From assembly GCA_937891325.1 (NCBI GenBank), contig CALAFU010000082.1, positions 1 through 5,947 on the forward strand: a stretch of DNA of 5,947 bases, given 5' to 3'. Positions 1-5,728 of the stretch are shown here, piece after piece. The position numbers and the translations under genes were made by a program. Every line of letters starts with the position of its first letter. Positions within the stretch are counted from its first letter, which is position 1. Below the pieces are notes generated by a model that ran no database searches, had not been told where the DNA came from, and saw only the letters and a list, made by a program, of their open reading frames with translations. Origin of the DNA: an uncultured Candidatus Melainabacteria bacterium (GTDB lineage Bacteria; Cyanobacteriota; Vampirovibrionia; Gastranaerophilales; Gastranaerophilaceae).

Positions 1-842
1 AAAAATACTTATTAACAGCATTATTAATTTTATTTTTCCCTTTAGCTTCAATGGCTCAAATCGCGAATGAAGCGAGATTAGACTACAACAAAGGGGTAGA
101 TTACTATAAAATCGGACAATATGAAAAGGCTGCTAAATACTTTAGAAGTGCAATAAATATTAGTCCAGATTTTATTGATGCTTATTACAATTTAGGTAGT
201 ATATTAGAATACTTAAAACAATATGATTCTGCATTAGCTGTATTTCAACAAATTATTATAAGAAATCCAGAAGATTACGAATCAGTATACAAAGCGGCTG
301 CAATTGCTTATCAATTAGGTAAGTATGACGAAGCTCTTAAATATACAACGTTAATTCCAAGAAGTGCTAACGAGTATAACTTATCAAATAAGTTAGCATC
401 GAAAATTAAAAGTACAACTCGTCGTCCAGACCCTCTAAATGTGCCTTTAAGCACAATAGATACATCAACTCTTCCAAATAGCTCATATCTATTTGAAGGT
501 ATTCAAGGTCCGACAGGCATGGTTACTGATGATTTTGGAAATCTATATGTTGCTTGTTATGCAGATAATGCTGTAACTAAGATATTTCCAGATGGAAGAC
601 GTGTAATTTATGTTAAAGATAAAAAAATAAACGGTCCAATCGGTTTAGCAATGGACGTTTATGGTAATTTATATATTGCAAATTATGGCAACGACAATAT
701 TCTAAAGGTAAACAAACGTGGTGAAGTCTCTGTACTTTTAGGTAACGTTAAAAAGCCTTATGGTTTGTACTTAAAGGGCAACATGTTGTTTGTTTCATCG
801 CAAGGTTCTAATTCTGTAATTAGATACAAATTGAAAAATTAA
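1..842 (+). CDS. Secreted TPR and NHL-repeat protein (5' partial)
   Basis: The reading frame is open to the left edge (first full codon at 3). The 17 residues before the Met at 51-53 read KYLLTALLILFFPLAS plus that Met, which is the hydrophobic core and end of a Sec signal peptide with likely cleavage at ASMA|Q. The ATG at 51 is therefore internal and the true start is just outside the window. After the signal (numbering the first full codon as 1) come about three TPR units at residues 25-126, with hallmarks such as YYKIGQYEKAAKYFRSA and AYYNLGSI. A linker runs to about 165. Three NHL/beta-propeller-type repeats follow at about 169-276, each opening with G/K-P-x-G and carrying (G)NLYVA/NLYIA/NMLFV strands. 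TPRs usually bind proteins; NHL repeats form propeller blades. Three blades are fewer than a closed propeller needs. Expected location is periplasm or cell surface. Function and partner are unknown. No clear terminator follows; 844-860 offers only a weak 5-bp hairpin. Confidence 0.85.
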   Translation, partial: KYLLTALLILFFPLASMAQIANEARLDYNKGVDYYKIGQYEKAAKYFRSAINISPDFIDAYYNLGSILEYLKQYDSALAVFQQIIIRNPEDYESVYKAAAIAYQLGKYDEALKYTTLIPRSANEYNLSNKLASKIKSTTRRPDPLNVPLSTIDTSTLPNSSYLFEGIQGPTGMVTDDFGNLYVACYADNAVTKIFPDGRRVIYVKDKKINGPIGLAMDVYGNLYIANYGNDNILKVNKRGEVSVLLGNVKKPYGLYLKGNMLFVSSQGSNSVIRYKLKN

Positions 843-879
843 CACAAACAACATTTTTGTAAATTATACGCCTGTGCAC

Positions 880-908
880 TTGAAACTTTAAAAAACATGT
901 GACATAAT
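880..908 (+). promoter_or_regulatory. sigma70-type promoter of the 6S RNA candidate
   Basis: A -35 box TTGAAA (880-885) is followed by a 17-base spacer and a -10 box CATAAT (903-908). The expected transcription start, about seven bases further on, is A915. That is exactly the first base of the long closing stem of the RNA described next, so promoter and structure support each other. This is read from sequence only, with no transcript evidence. Confidence 0.7.
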
Positions 909-914
909 ATTAGT

Positions 915-1095
915 ACTTTGCATAGATGTTTATTTTGTTCCTACATTTATACTAAAAGGGAGAATTGACTCTACTGACATTGAAGTATACCGACCGATAG
1001 TAATATCGTCAGTCGGAAACGGATTAGTCAAGGCGTTCACCCACCTGCGAGACTCCGCAGGCAACAAAATCACATTTGTGCAAAGTTTCTTTTTG
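915..1095 (+). ncRNA. ssrS: Candidate 6S RNA
   Basis: 6S RNA mimics an open promoter, binds the housekeeping RNA polymerase holoenzyme and dampens transcription in slow growth. The fold here matches that design. A 14-bp closing stem pairs 915-928 with 1073-1086 (two G-U pairs). A second helix pairs 933-939 with 1063-1069. An open 5' side of the central bubble (about 940-957) faces a small 3'-side hairpin, 1044-1049 with 1056-1061 (CCTGCG/CGCAGG). The apical arm pairs 958-964 with 1036-1042 (one A-A mismatch), 965-970 with 1026-1031 (TTGACT/AGTCAA), 990-994 with 1012-1016, and 995-999 with 1004-1008, capped by a GUAA (GNRA) tetraloop. The stretch CACCCACCTGCG before the 3' hairpin resembles the conserved part of known 6S RNAs. 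Length of about 180 nt is typical. The exact 3' end is uncertain (about 1090-1102). Identification rests on architecture and remembered motif, not a covariance search. Confidence 0.8.
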
Positions 1096-1102
1096 CTTTT
1101 TT
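1073..1102 (+). terminator. 3' end and likely terminator of the 6S RNA candidate
   Basis: The 3' arm of the closing stem (TGCAAAGT) runs straight into a T-rich tract, TTTCTTTTTGCTTTTTT. A long stem followed by U-rich sequence can end transcription without Rho. Here the terminator stem would be the 6S closing helix itself. The next promoter begins only about 12 bases later, which fits a transcript boundary. Confidence 0.5.
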
Positions 1103-1113
1103 CCTATTTATAA

Positions 1114-1141
1114 TTGATATTTTTACTCTTTATGCTATGAT
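1114..1141 (+). promoter_or_regulatory. Promoter of aroF (extended -10)
   Basis: TTGATA (1114-1119), a 16-base spacer, then TATGAT (1136-1141) preceded by TGC, giving an extended -10. The predicted start is near 1148, leaving a leader of about 38 nt before the aroF start. No operator or attenuator hairpin is visible in this short leader, so any control of AroF is more likely at the enzyme level. Confidence 0.65.
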
Positions 1142-1171
1142 TGTCTTAGAATATCTAGAATACATTAGTTT

Positions 1172-1178
1172 AAAGGGG
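1172..1178 (+). promoter_or_regulatory. Ribosome binding site that selects the aroF start
   Basis: AAAGGGG ends one base before an ATG at 1180, too close to serve it, but seven bases before a second in-frame ATG at 1186, which is the normal spacing. This favours 1186 as the translation start. Confidence 0.65.
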
Positions 1179-1185
1179 TATGAAT

Positions 1186-2241
1186 ATGATTATAATTATG
1201 GAACCTGGAACATCAGAGGATAATATTCAACGAGTTGTTAAAACTCTTGAAAAACACGAGTTTAGAGTTGTTTTAAACCGTGGTGATGTAATGACTGTCA
1301 TCGCTGCAATCGGTGATAAGAGAATGTTTGACCCTCGTTCTTTAGGTTCATTAGAAGGTGTAAGAGAAGTTAAAATTATCCAAGAACCTTATAAATTGGC
1401 TTCAAGAGAAGGCAAAGCAGAAGATACAGTTGTAAAATTTGATAACGGTGTTAAAGTCGGTGGTCTTGAAAGACCTGTATTAATTGCTGGTCCTTGTTCT
1501 GTTGAACCAGAATATCAAGGTTTATTAGATGTTGCTTACGCGGCAAAAGAAATGGGCGCACAATTCTTGAGGGGTGGCGCATTCAAACCTAGAACTTCAC
1601 CTTATGATTTCCAAGGTTTAGAAGAACGTGCTTTGATTTATCTTGCAAGAGCTAAAGAAAAAACAGGTTTGTTAGTAGTTACAGAATTAATGGACACAAA
1701 CGACTTACCAATGGTTGAAACTTATGCTGATGTAATTCAAATTGGTGCAAGAAATATGCAAAACTTTGCATTATTAAAAGCTGTTGGTAAATCAAAACGT
1801 CCTGTTCTATTGAAACGTGGCGGTGCTGCTTCAATCAGAGAATTTTTACTTGCTGCTGAATACATTATGTGCAACGGTAATGATAATGTAATCCTTTGTG
1901 AACGTGGTATCAAGTCATTTGATAGTTCATTTACAAGAAATGTATTGGATTTATCTGCAATTCCTGTTATTAGAAAATTGTCACACTTGCCAATTATTGT
2001 TGACCCAAGCCATGCAACAGGTAGAAGATATTTAATCGAACCAATGTCAAAAGCTGCATTAATTGCAGGCGCTCACGGTATTATGATGGAAGTTCACCAT
2101 GACCCTGATAACGCATCTTCTGATGGTGCTCAAAGTTTATCAATTCCTCAATTTGAAGATGTTGCAAAACGTATTAACAAATTGATTGGTCGTATTGATT
2201 ACGATAACAGAATTCAAAAACAAGAATTAGGTATTGAATAA
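1186..2241 (+). CDS. aroF: 3-deoxy-7-phosphoheptulonate (DAHP) synthase, type I-beta
   Basis: The enzyme joins phosphoenolpyruvate and erythrose 4-phosphate to make DAHP, the first step of the shikimate pathway to aromatic amino acids, in the cytoplasm. From 1186 it has 351 residues; an alternative ATG at 1180 adds two. The start MIIIMEPGTSEDNIQRVV lines up with the Thermotoga-type enzyme MIVVLKPG..., supporting 1186. Residues 1 to about 70 form the ferredoxin-like (ACT-like) domain that in this subtype mediates feedback inhibition by Tyr/Phe. The TIM-barrel core carries GPCSVE, LRGGAFKPRTSPYDFQG, QIGARNMQNF, LLKRGG, ILCERGI and DPSHATGRR. The expected metal ligands are all present: Cys104 (GPCS), His276 (DPSH), Glu302 (MEVH) and Asp313 (SSDG). 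No chorismate mutase domain is fused. The gene is full length, stands alone between its own promoter and a strong terminator, and shows nothing degenerate. Some databases name this subtype aroF, others aroG or aroA. Confidence 0.95.
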   Translation: MIIIMEPGTSEDNIQRVVKTLEKHEFRVVLNRGDVMTVIAAIGDKRMFDPRSLGSLEGVREVKIIQEPYKLASREGKAEDTVVKFDNGVKVGGLERPVLIAGPCSVEPEYQGLLDVAYAAKEMGAQFLRGGAFKPRTSPYDFQGLEERALIYLARAKEKTGLLVVTELMDTNDLPMVETYADVIQIGARNMQNFALLKAVGKSKRPVLLKRGGAASIREFLLAAEYIMCNGNDNVILCERGIKSFDSSFTRNVLDLSAIPVIRKLSHLPIIVDPSHATGRRYLIEPMSKAALIAGAHGIMMEVHHDPDNASSDGAQSLSIPQFEDVAKRINKLIGRIDYDNRIQKQELGIE

Positions 2242-2251
2242 TTAAGATATT

Positions 2252-2290
2252 AAGAGGCGCCGAGTGCAAAGCACTCGGCGCCTCTTTTGT
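2252..2290 (+). terminator. Strong intrinsic terminator between aroF and anmK
   Basis: A perfect 16-bp stem (2252-2267 with 2271-2286) with an AAA triloop is followed by TTTTGTTTTATTTTT. It starts 11 bases after the aroF stop. The stem is very GC-rich (GGCGCCGAGTGC core) against an AT-rich background. On the minus strand the same hairpin lies 12 bases past the anmK stop but is followed by mixed A/T (AATATCTTAATT) and no clean U run, so it terminates best on the plus strand and perhaps less efficiently on the minus strand. Confidence 0.9.
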
Positions 2291-2297
2291 TTTATTT

Positions 2298-3434
2298 TTA
2301 ATAATAAGAAATTTGTCCTAAAACAGTTTCTTTTTTTGCACCTGTACAACTTGGAACATTGTTTGGAATTTTGTAATAAGTGCAGTAGCCTAAAAGTGCA
2401 AATGCCATAACTTCTTTGTAATTATTGGAAATTCCGTAATCTTCGTGTGTTTTAACTTGAATTTCTTCAGGAAGATAATGTTTTAAATATTCAATTAAAG
2501 TTGGATTGTAAGCTCCGCCACCGCCTAATATAACTTCGTTAATAGTTGCATTAGGGAAAACAAAGCGTTCGTATGCTTGTGCGATTGTTTTGGCTGTTAG
2601 AGCCGTTACAGTTGCCATAATATCGTATTTGTCTTCTGGTGCTAGACGTAGAGCCTTTTCGATGTATCTAGCTGAAAAATATTCGCGACCTGTTGTCTTT
2701 GGAGGTTCTACAAAGTAGTATTCATCTTCAAGCAAACACCTTAACCAACTGTCAGAAACAGTTCCTTTTTGTGCGAATTTTCCGTCCTTGTCGTAAGGTT
2801 TACCAAAGAATTTATTTGCGCAATAGTCAATCATGATGTTGCCTAAACCGGTATCAAACCCAAAAGTTGCGCAGTCTTTTGAGACGACAGTTACGTTTGA
2901 AATGCCACCTATATTTTGAATTGCAACATTTTTATTTAATGGTTTGAACCAAGTTTCATCAGCAAAACAAACTAATGGTGCACCGTTTCCGCCCTGTGCC
3001 ATATCTGCTGTTCTAAAGTTTGCAATGGTCATACATTCGGTTTCTTGTGCGATAACTGAGGGCTCACCAATTTGTAAGGTGCTTCTTTCACTTACTTTGC
3101 CAATTTTTGTATCTTTTGGGTAGTGATAAACTGTTTGTCCGTGTGAAGCGATGAAATCGGGCTTGCCGTGACGCTTAATCATTTCATTTGCCGCTTTTGC
3201 AAAGCAATGACCAATAACAAAGTTCATTTTACAAATGTCTTCGACTTTAGCGCCTTCGTGAAATATTTTGAAGATATGTTCTCTAATTTCGTCAGGATAT
3301 TTGTAATTTAAGCCGTCTAAAAGTGTACAGCTAAGATCAGGTTTAACCAAGCACAATCCCACGTCAATTGAGTCGCAAGAAGTTCCCGACATTAAAGATA
3401 TAATTGTTTTTGAATCTCTTTGTTTATTTTCCAT
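2298..3434 (-). CDS. anmK: Anhydro-N-acetylmuramic acid kinase
   Basis: AnmK hydrolyses the 1,6-anhydro ring and phosphorylates anhydroMurNAc with ATP to give MurNAc-6-phosphate, a cytoplasmic step of peptidoglycan recycling. At 378 residues it is close to the E. coli enzyme (about 369). Family motifs run in order: SLMSGTSCDSIDVGL (phosphate-binding start, residues 13-27), ASHGQTVYH (96-104), QNIGGISNVT (173-182), FDTGLGNIMIDY (193-204, with Asp194 at the catalytic Asp position), LTAKTIAQAY (279-288), GGGGAYNPTL (304-313), and a C-terminal KEVMAFALLGY...PSCTGAKKETVLGQI. The first motif usually reads GTS-x-D-G-(I/V/L)-D; here the Gly is Ser (GTSCDSID). The ATG has no Shine-Dalgarno sequence and a TATAAT lies nine bases upstream, suggesting a leaderless or nearly leaderless message. 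MurQ (etherase) and murein hydrolases that would partner it are not in the window. The gene is monocistronic as far as can be seen. Confidence 0.95.
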   Translation of the reverse strand: MENKQRDSKTIISLMSGTSCDSIDVGLCLVKPDLSCTLLDGLNYKYPDEIREHIFKIFHEGAKVEDICKMNFVIGHCFAKAANEMIKRHGKPDFIASHGQTVYHYPKDTKIGKVSERSTLQIGEPSVIAQETECMTIANFRTADMAQGGNGAPLVCFADETWFKPLNKNVAIQNIGGISNVTVVSKDCATFGFDTGLGNIMIDYCANKFFGKPYDKDGKFAQKGTVSDSWLRCLLEDEYYFVEPPKTTGREYFSARYIEKALRLAPEDKYDIMATVTALTAKTIAQAYERFVFPNATINEVILGGGGAYNPTLIEYLKHYLPEEIQVKTHEDYGISNNYKEVMAFALLGYCTYYKIPNNVPSCTGAKKETVLGQISYY

Positions 3435-3443
3435 AACGTGTTT

Positions 3444-3472
3444 ATTATATGAAAAAACTTGCCTTTCGGCAA
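3444..3472 (-). promoter_or_regulatory. Promoter of anmK, overlapping a terminator hairpin
   Basis: Reading the minus strand, TTGCCG (3472-3467), 17 bases, then a perfect TATAAT (3449-3444). Only nine bases (AAACACGTT) separate the -10 from the ATG, so the transcript would start within about three bases of the start codon or on it. The -35 lies inside the left arm and loop of the hairpin at 3453-3478. The -35 is a weak match (four of six), so the promoter call depends mainly on the -10 and spacing. Confidence 0.5.
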
Positions 3473-3478
3473 GTTTTT
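3453..3478 (-). terminator. Intrinsic terminator with GAAA loop upstream of anmK
   Basis: An 11-bp perfect stem (3453-3463 with 3468-3478). On the minus strand it reads AAAAACTTGCC, loop GAAA (a stable GNRA tetraloop), GGCAAGTTTTT plus one more T. The plus-strand loop is TTTC, less favourable, so the hairpin looks built for the minus strand, although its A/T arms would let it work both ways. It lies 18 bases before the anmK ATG. No gene ends just ahead of it on the minus strand, since the glycosyltransferase has its own terminator at 3846-3888. It must end a transcript from the 3480-3840 stretch, catch readthrough, or act as an attenuator of anmK. Confidence 0.7.
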
Positions 3479-3479
3479 C

Positions 3480-3840
3480 AACTATCCAATATCTCCCAAG
3501 ATTGTTTAGTTCTGTTTTAATAAATTATTTTCTTTCAATTAATACATTTTAAAATTTTTCTTAAATCTTTTTTCTAAACTAAAATTTCTAATTCCCGCTA
3601 TTTAAATTTTTATCCCTAATACGTAGAGTTTTGCCACCACCCCTTTGCTATTCTATCTCGTCCAATTGTGTAAAATCTTTTTCTTATTTGCTATGTGTCT
3701 TTCGACTATATTATCGTAGTCTATTCATACATGATTTACAAGTAAAAAATAATTAAATAATTTTTACAATTGACCATGCCCGCCATTATGACTAAAACAT
3801 AGTTATATTAACAATCTTAATGAAGAAAACTTAATGAATT
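3480..3840 (-). other. Gene-free stretch, possible minus-strand RNA
   Basis: All frames on both strands are broken by frequent stops and no recognisable protein remnant was found. The minus strand is markedly purine-rich between about 3660 and 3490, with G-rich islands such as AAAGGGGTGGTGGCAAAAC (about 3644-3626) and TAGCGGGAATTAG. A small hairpin GACTA...TAGTC lies at about 3719-3702. Reading the minus strand, the stretch runs straight into the GAAA-loop terminator at 3478-3453. That pattern fits a transcribed small RNA or a long leader for anmK. No match to RNase P, tmRNA, SRP RNA or a riboswitch class could be recognised, and no convincing promoter was found (GATAAT and TATGAA are present without well-placed -35 boxes). 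Its role is unknown. Confidence 0.35.
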
Positions 3841-3845
3841 TACGT

Positions 3846-3888
3846 AAAAAAACGGTGATTTTTTCATTGACAATTCTAAATCACCGTT
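3846..3888 (-). terminator. Terminator of the glycosyltransferase gene
   Basis: An 11-bp perfect stem pairs AACGGTGATTT (3851-3861) with AAATCACCGTT (3878-3888) around a 16-base loop. On the minus strand the stem is followed by a run of T (complement of the A run at 3846-3852). It begins about 31 bases after the stop codon of the minus-strand gene at 3920. Confidence 0.85.
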
Positions 3889-3919
3889 CTTTCTTAATAT
3901 TATTGACTTGTAGCAAATA

Positions 3920-5653
3920 CTACTGCATATATGGATTAATCATTAACTTTTCAGGAAGTTTTTTGTTAAAGTATAATGAGTATTTTTTGCCTTGTTGAAT
4001 CAAGTATAACTTTTTATCTAGTTTATCTTGATAACCGCCATTTACAACATTTTTATTTTTGACGATAAAGTATGTTGGCAATGTGCTTTCTGCAAGTTCG
4101 TTGAACTTATCAAAATCAGTGTCAGTAATAAAGTATACATAATCACCATAGTTAATTTTTGTACTTGGTTTTACAGCAAAGTCGAAAGTTACAAGTCTTG
4201 TGTGAGTCGTATTTGCGTAGTTTGAGTAAAGTACCAACTCGTTTTCACCACCTGCATAAATTAAGTTAAACAAGTATGTTACAGCGAAGGTAATAACAAA
4301 GAACATTGTAATTACATAACCTGAAAAGATTGAAAGTACTTTTTCTGTTTTTAATTGAACTAATAATAAAATACCAACAAAACAGCACCCAATTAATACA
4401 GGGTATTTGAACGGATTGATTAGTTCAACAATACTGCTTGGTAAGAACACAAATCCGATTGATGCAACTAAACCGGCAAGAATAAAGATAATTGCAACCA
4501 TGTGAGTTGATAATGATAGTACGAATTTGTTTTCTTTATAACTTCTGCACCAGAAATAGCCTGTTAATAGAGCTGCCGCTGGAATTGCAGGTAATATGTA
4601 TGTTGGTAATTTTGTGCTTGAAATGCTCATTACGCCAAATGTTACAATGAAGTAAATGCTTGCAAATAAGATTAAACGTTGGTTTTCATCTTTAGCTTCA
4701 AGTGTTGTCATTAATTTCTCAACTAATTTACCTTGTGCATTTTTAAATCTGTTAATCAAATCTTTGCAACCGTCTGTAATAGCTGCCAAGAAGATTATTG
4801 TCCAAGGCATAAATGCAACGATAAATACCGGAATAAAATAGAATAAAGAGTGTTTTCTACCAATTTCGTTTGAGTTTATTAATCTTTCAAAGTGATGTTT
4901 GAAGAAATATTCATACAAGAAAGAGTTACCAAAATCTCTGTACATTGCGATATGCCAAGGCATAACGATAAGCAAGAAGATTATGAAACCAACAGCGCAG
5001 TGTAGAGGTTTGAACATTTCTTTTAATGTTTTTGTTAAATAACAATAAATAAAAACAACTACAAGTGGAATTGCAATTGCAAGAATACCTTTAGCTAAGA
5101 ATCCTAAACCTGCAAATGTCCAAAATCCCCACCAACAATATTTTTTGTGGTGGTCTTTTACAACGTGAGCTAAATAAGCACTGTACAAAGCACTTGCTAG
5201 CCAAACAGTAAGTACCATATCTAAAATTGCAATGTGTGCAAATACTAAGTAAAACACACTTGTTAACATTACAATTGCGCTCATTAAACCAAATTTTCTT
5301 GAGATAATTTTTCTTCCAAAGAAGTATGTGAAGAATACCAAGAAAGAAGCCATTAAAGCGATTGGAAATCTTACAGAAAAAGTAGAAAATTTTCCAAAAA
5401 GTTTAATTGAGGCTGCTACAAGCCAAAAATAGAATGGTGGTTTTTCCAAGAATGGAACAGAGTTTAATAGTAACAAGTTCCAATTGTTAGAATTCATCAA
5501 ATCCTTTGACATAATCGCATATCGAGTTTCGTCTACGTCAATTAGCGGGTAGAAATTTAAACCCCAGAATAAGAAAATTCCGCATAAAACCGCCAATAGT
5601 AAAATTGAAAAAACGTCAGGATGTTTTTCAACATAAGTTTTAATTTTATTCAT
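3920..5653 (-). CDS. ArnT-like (PMT/GT83 family) membrane glycosyltransferase
   Basis: A 577-residue polytopic inner-membrane protein of the ArnT/PMT_2 type. Such enzymes take a sugar from a polyprenyl-phosphate carrier and transfer it, on the periplasmic face, to lipid A, another lipid or a glycan. The start has a good Shine-Dalgarno. A first membrane segment (about 14-33) leads to the family motif PLIDVDETRYA (36-46), whose acidic pair is the presumed catalytic/metal site. Then follow EKPPFYFW (70-77), SVRFP (93-97), FLAKGILA (185-192), MPWHIAMYRDFG (231-242), KHHFERL (252-258) and SSTKLPTYILPAIPA (345-359). About eleven to thirteen hydrophobic segments fill residues 14-465. The last 110 or so residues are a soluble domain, as in ArnT. 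Length is close to E. coli ArnT (about 550). No arn operon genes are nearby, so aminoarabinose transfer to lipid A is not supported; donor and acceptor are unknown. It appears to be transcribed alone. It ends in TAG. Confidence 0.85.
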   Translation of the reverse strand: MNKIKTYVEKHPDVFSILLLAVLCGIFLFWGLNFYPLIDVDETRYAIMSKDLMNSNNWNLLLLNSVPFLEKPPFYFWLVAASIKLFGKFSTFSVRFPIALMASFLVFFTYFFGRKIISRKFGLMSAIVMLTSVFYLVFAHIAILDMVLTVWLASALYSAYLAHVVKDHHKKYCWWGFWTFAGLGFLAKGILAIAIPLVVVFIYCYLTKTLKEMFKPLHCAVGFIIFLLIVMPWHIAMYRDFGNSFLYEYFFKHHFERLINSNEIGRKHSLFYFIPVFIVAFMPWTIIFLAAITDGCKDLINRFKNAQGKLVEKLMTTLEAKDENQRLILFASIYFIVTFGVMSISSTKLPTYILPAIPAAALLTGYFWCRSYKENKFVLSLSTHMVAIIFILAGLVASIGFVFLPSSIVELINPFKYPVLIGCCFVGILLLVQLKTEKVLSIFSGYVITMFFVITFAVTYLFNLIYAGGENELVLYSNYANTTHTRLVTFDFAVKPSTKINYGDYVYFITDTDFDKFNELAESTLPTYFIVKNKNVVNGGYQDKLDKKLYLIQQGKKYSLYFNKKLPEKLMINPYMQ

Positions 5654-5657
5654 TTTT

Positions 5658-5664
5658 TCTCCTT
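5658..5664 (-). promoter_or_regulatory. Ribosome binding site of the glycosyltransferase gene
   Basis: On the minus strand AAGGAGA, with GGAG about five bases from the ATG at 5653. It is the best Shine-Dalgarno sequence in the window and fixes this start. Confidence 0.8.
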
Positions 5665-5678
5665 AATACACATGACTA

Positions 5679-5687
5679 TGATATAAT
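5679..5687 (+). promoter_or_regulatory. Extended -10 promoter for the metallophosphoesterase
   Basis: TGA followed by TATAAT (5682-5687), a perfect extended -10, predicts a start near 5694 and a leader of about 35 nt. No good -35 is present at 16-18 bases upstream, as is common with extended -10 promoters. The site lies in the 75-bp gap shared with the divergent glycosyltransferase gene, whose own promoter must sit in the same AT-rich stretch. A minus-strand TTAAAC with CATAGT 17 bases on is a weak candidate for it. Confidence 0.55.
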
Positions 5688-5728
5688 TTATTTATAAGTT
5701 TAACATATATAGATAGGTTACGCAAATT

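Noticed and set aside
843..860. Terminator for the TPR-NHL gene at ACAAA...TTTGT (844-848 with 856-860)
   Set aside because: Only five A/T-rich base pairs and no U run after it; too weak to call.
3435..3524. Open 30-codon extension of the anmK frame upstream of its ATG
   Set aside because: It contains no ATG, GTG or TTG, is crossed by the terminator and promoter, and AnmK proteins normally begin only a few residues before the MSGTS motif.
3736..3786. 16-codon minus-strand frame starting MAGMV in the gene-free stretch
   Set aside because: Very short, no ribosome binding site, no recognisable peptide; expected by chance.
3480..3840. RNase P RNA, tmRNA, SRP RNA or a tRNA in the gene-free stretch
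   Set aside because: None of their conserved segments (for example the P4 strands of RNase P, the TFC arm of tmRNA and tRNA, or the SRP GGAAGCAG-type loop) could be found on either strand.
3834..3990. Plus-strand frame beginning with ATG at 3834
   Set aside because: It runs through the minus-strand terminator and into the antisense of the glycosyltransferase, and lacks a ribosome binding site.
4028..4225. 65-codon open frame on the plus strand
   Set aside because: It lies wholly antisense inside the glycosyltransferase gene, whose protein has clear family motifs; no ribosome binding site or recognisable product.
4656..4841. 61-codon open frame on the plus strand
   Set aside because: Antisense shadow of the same membrane protein gene, with no independent evidence.
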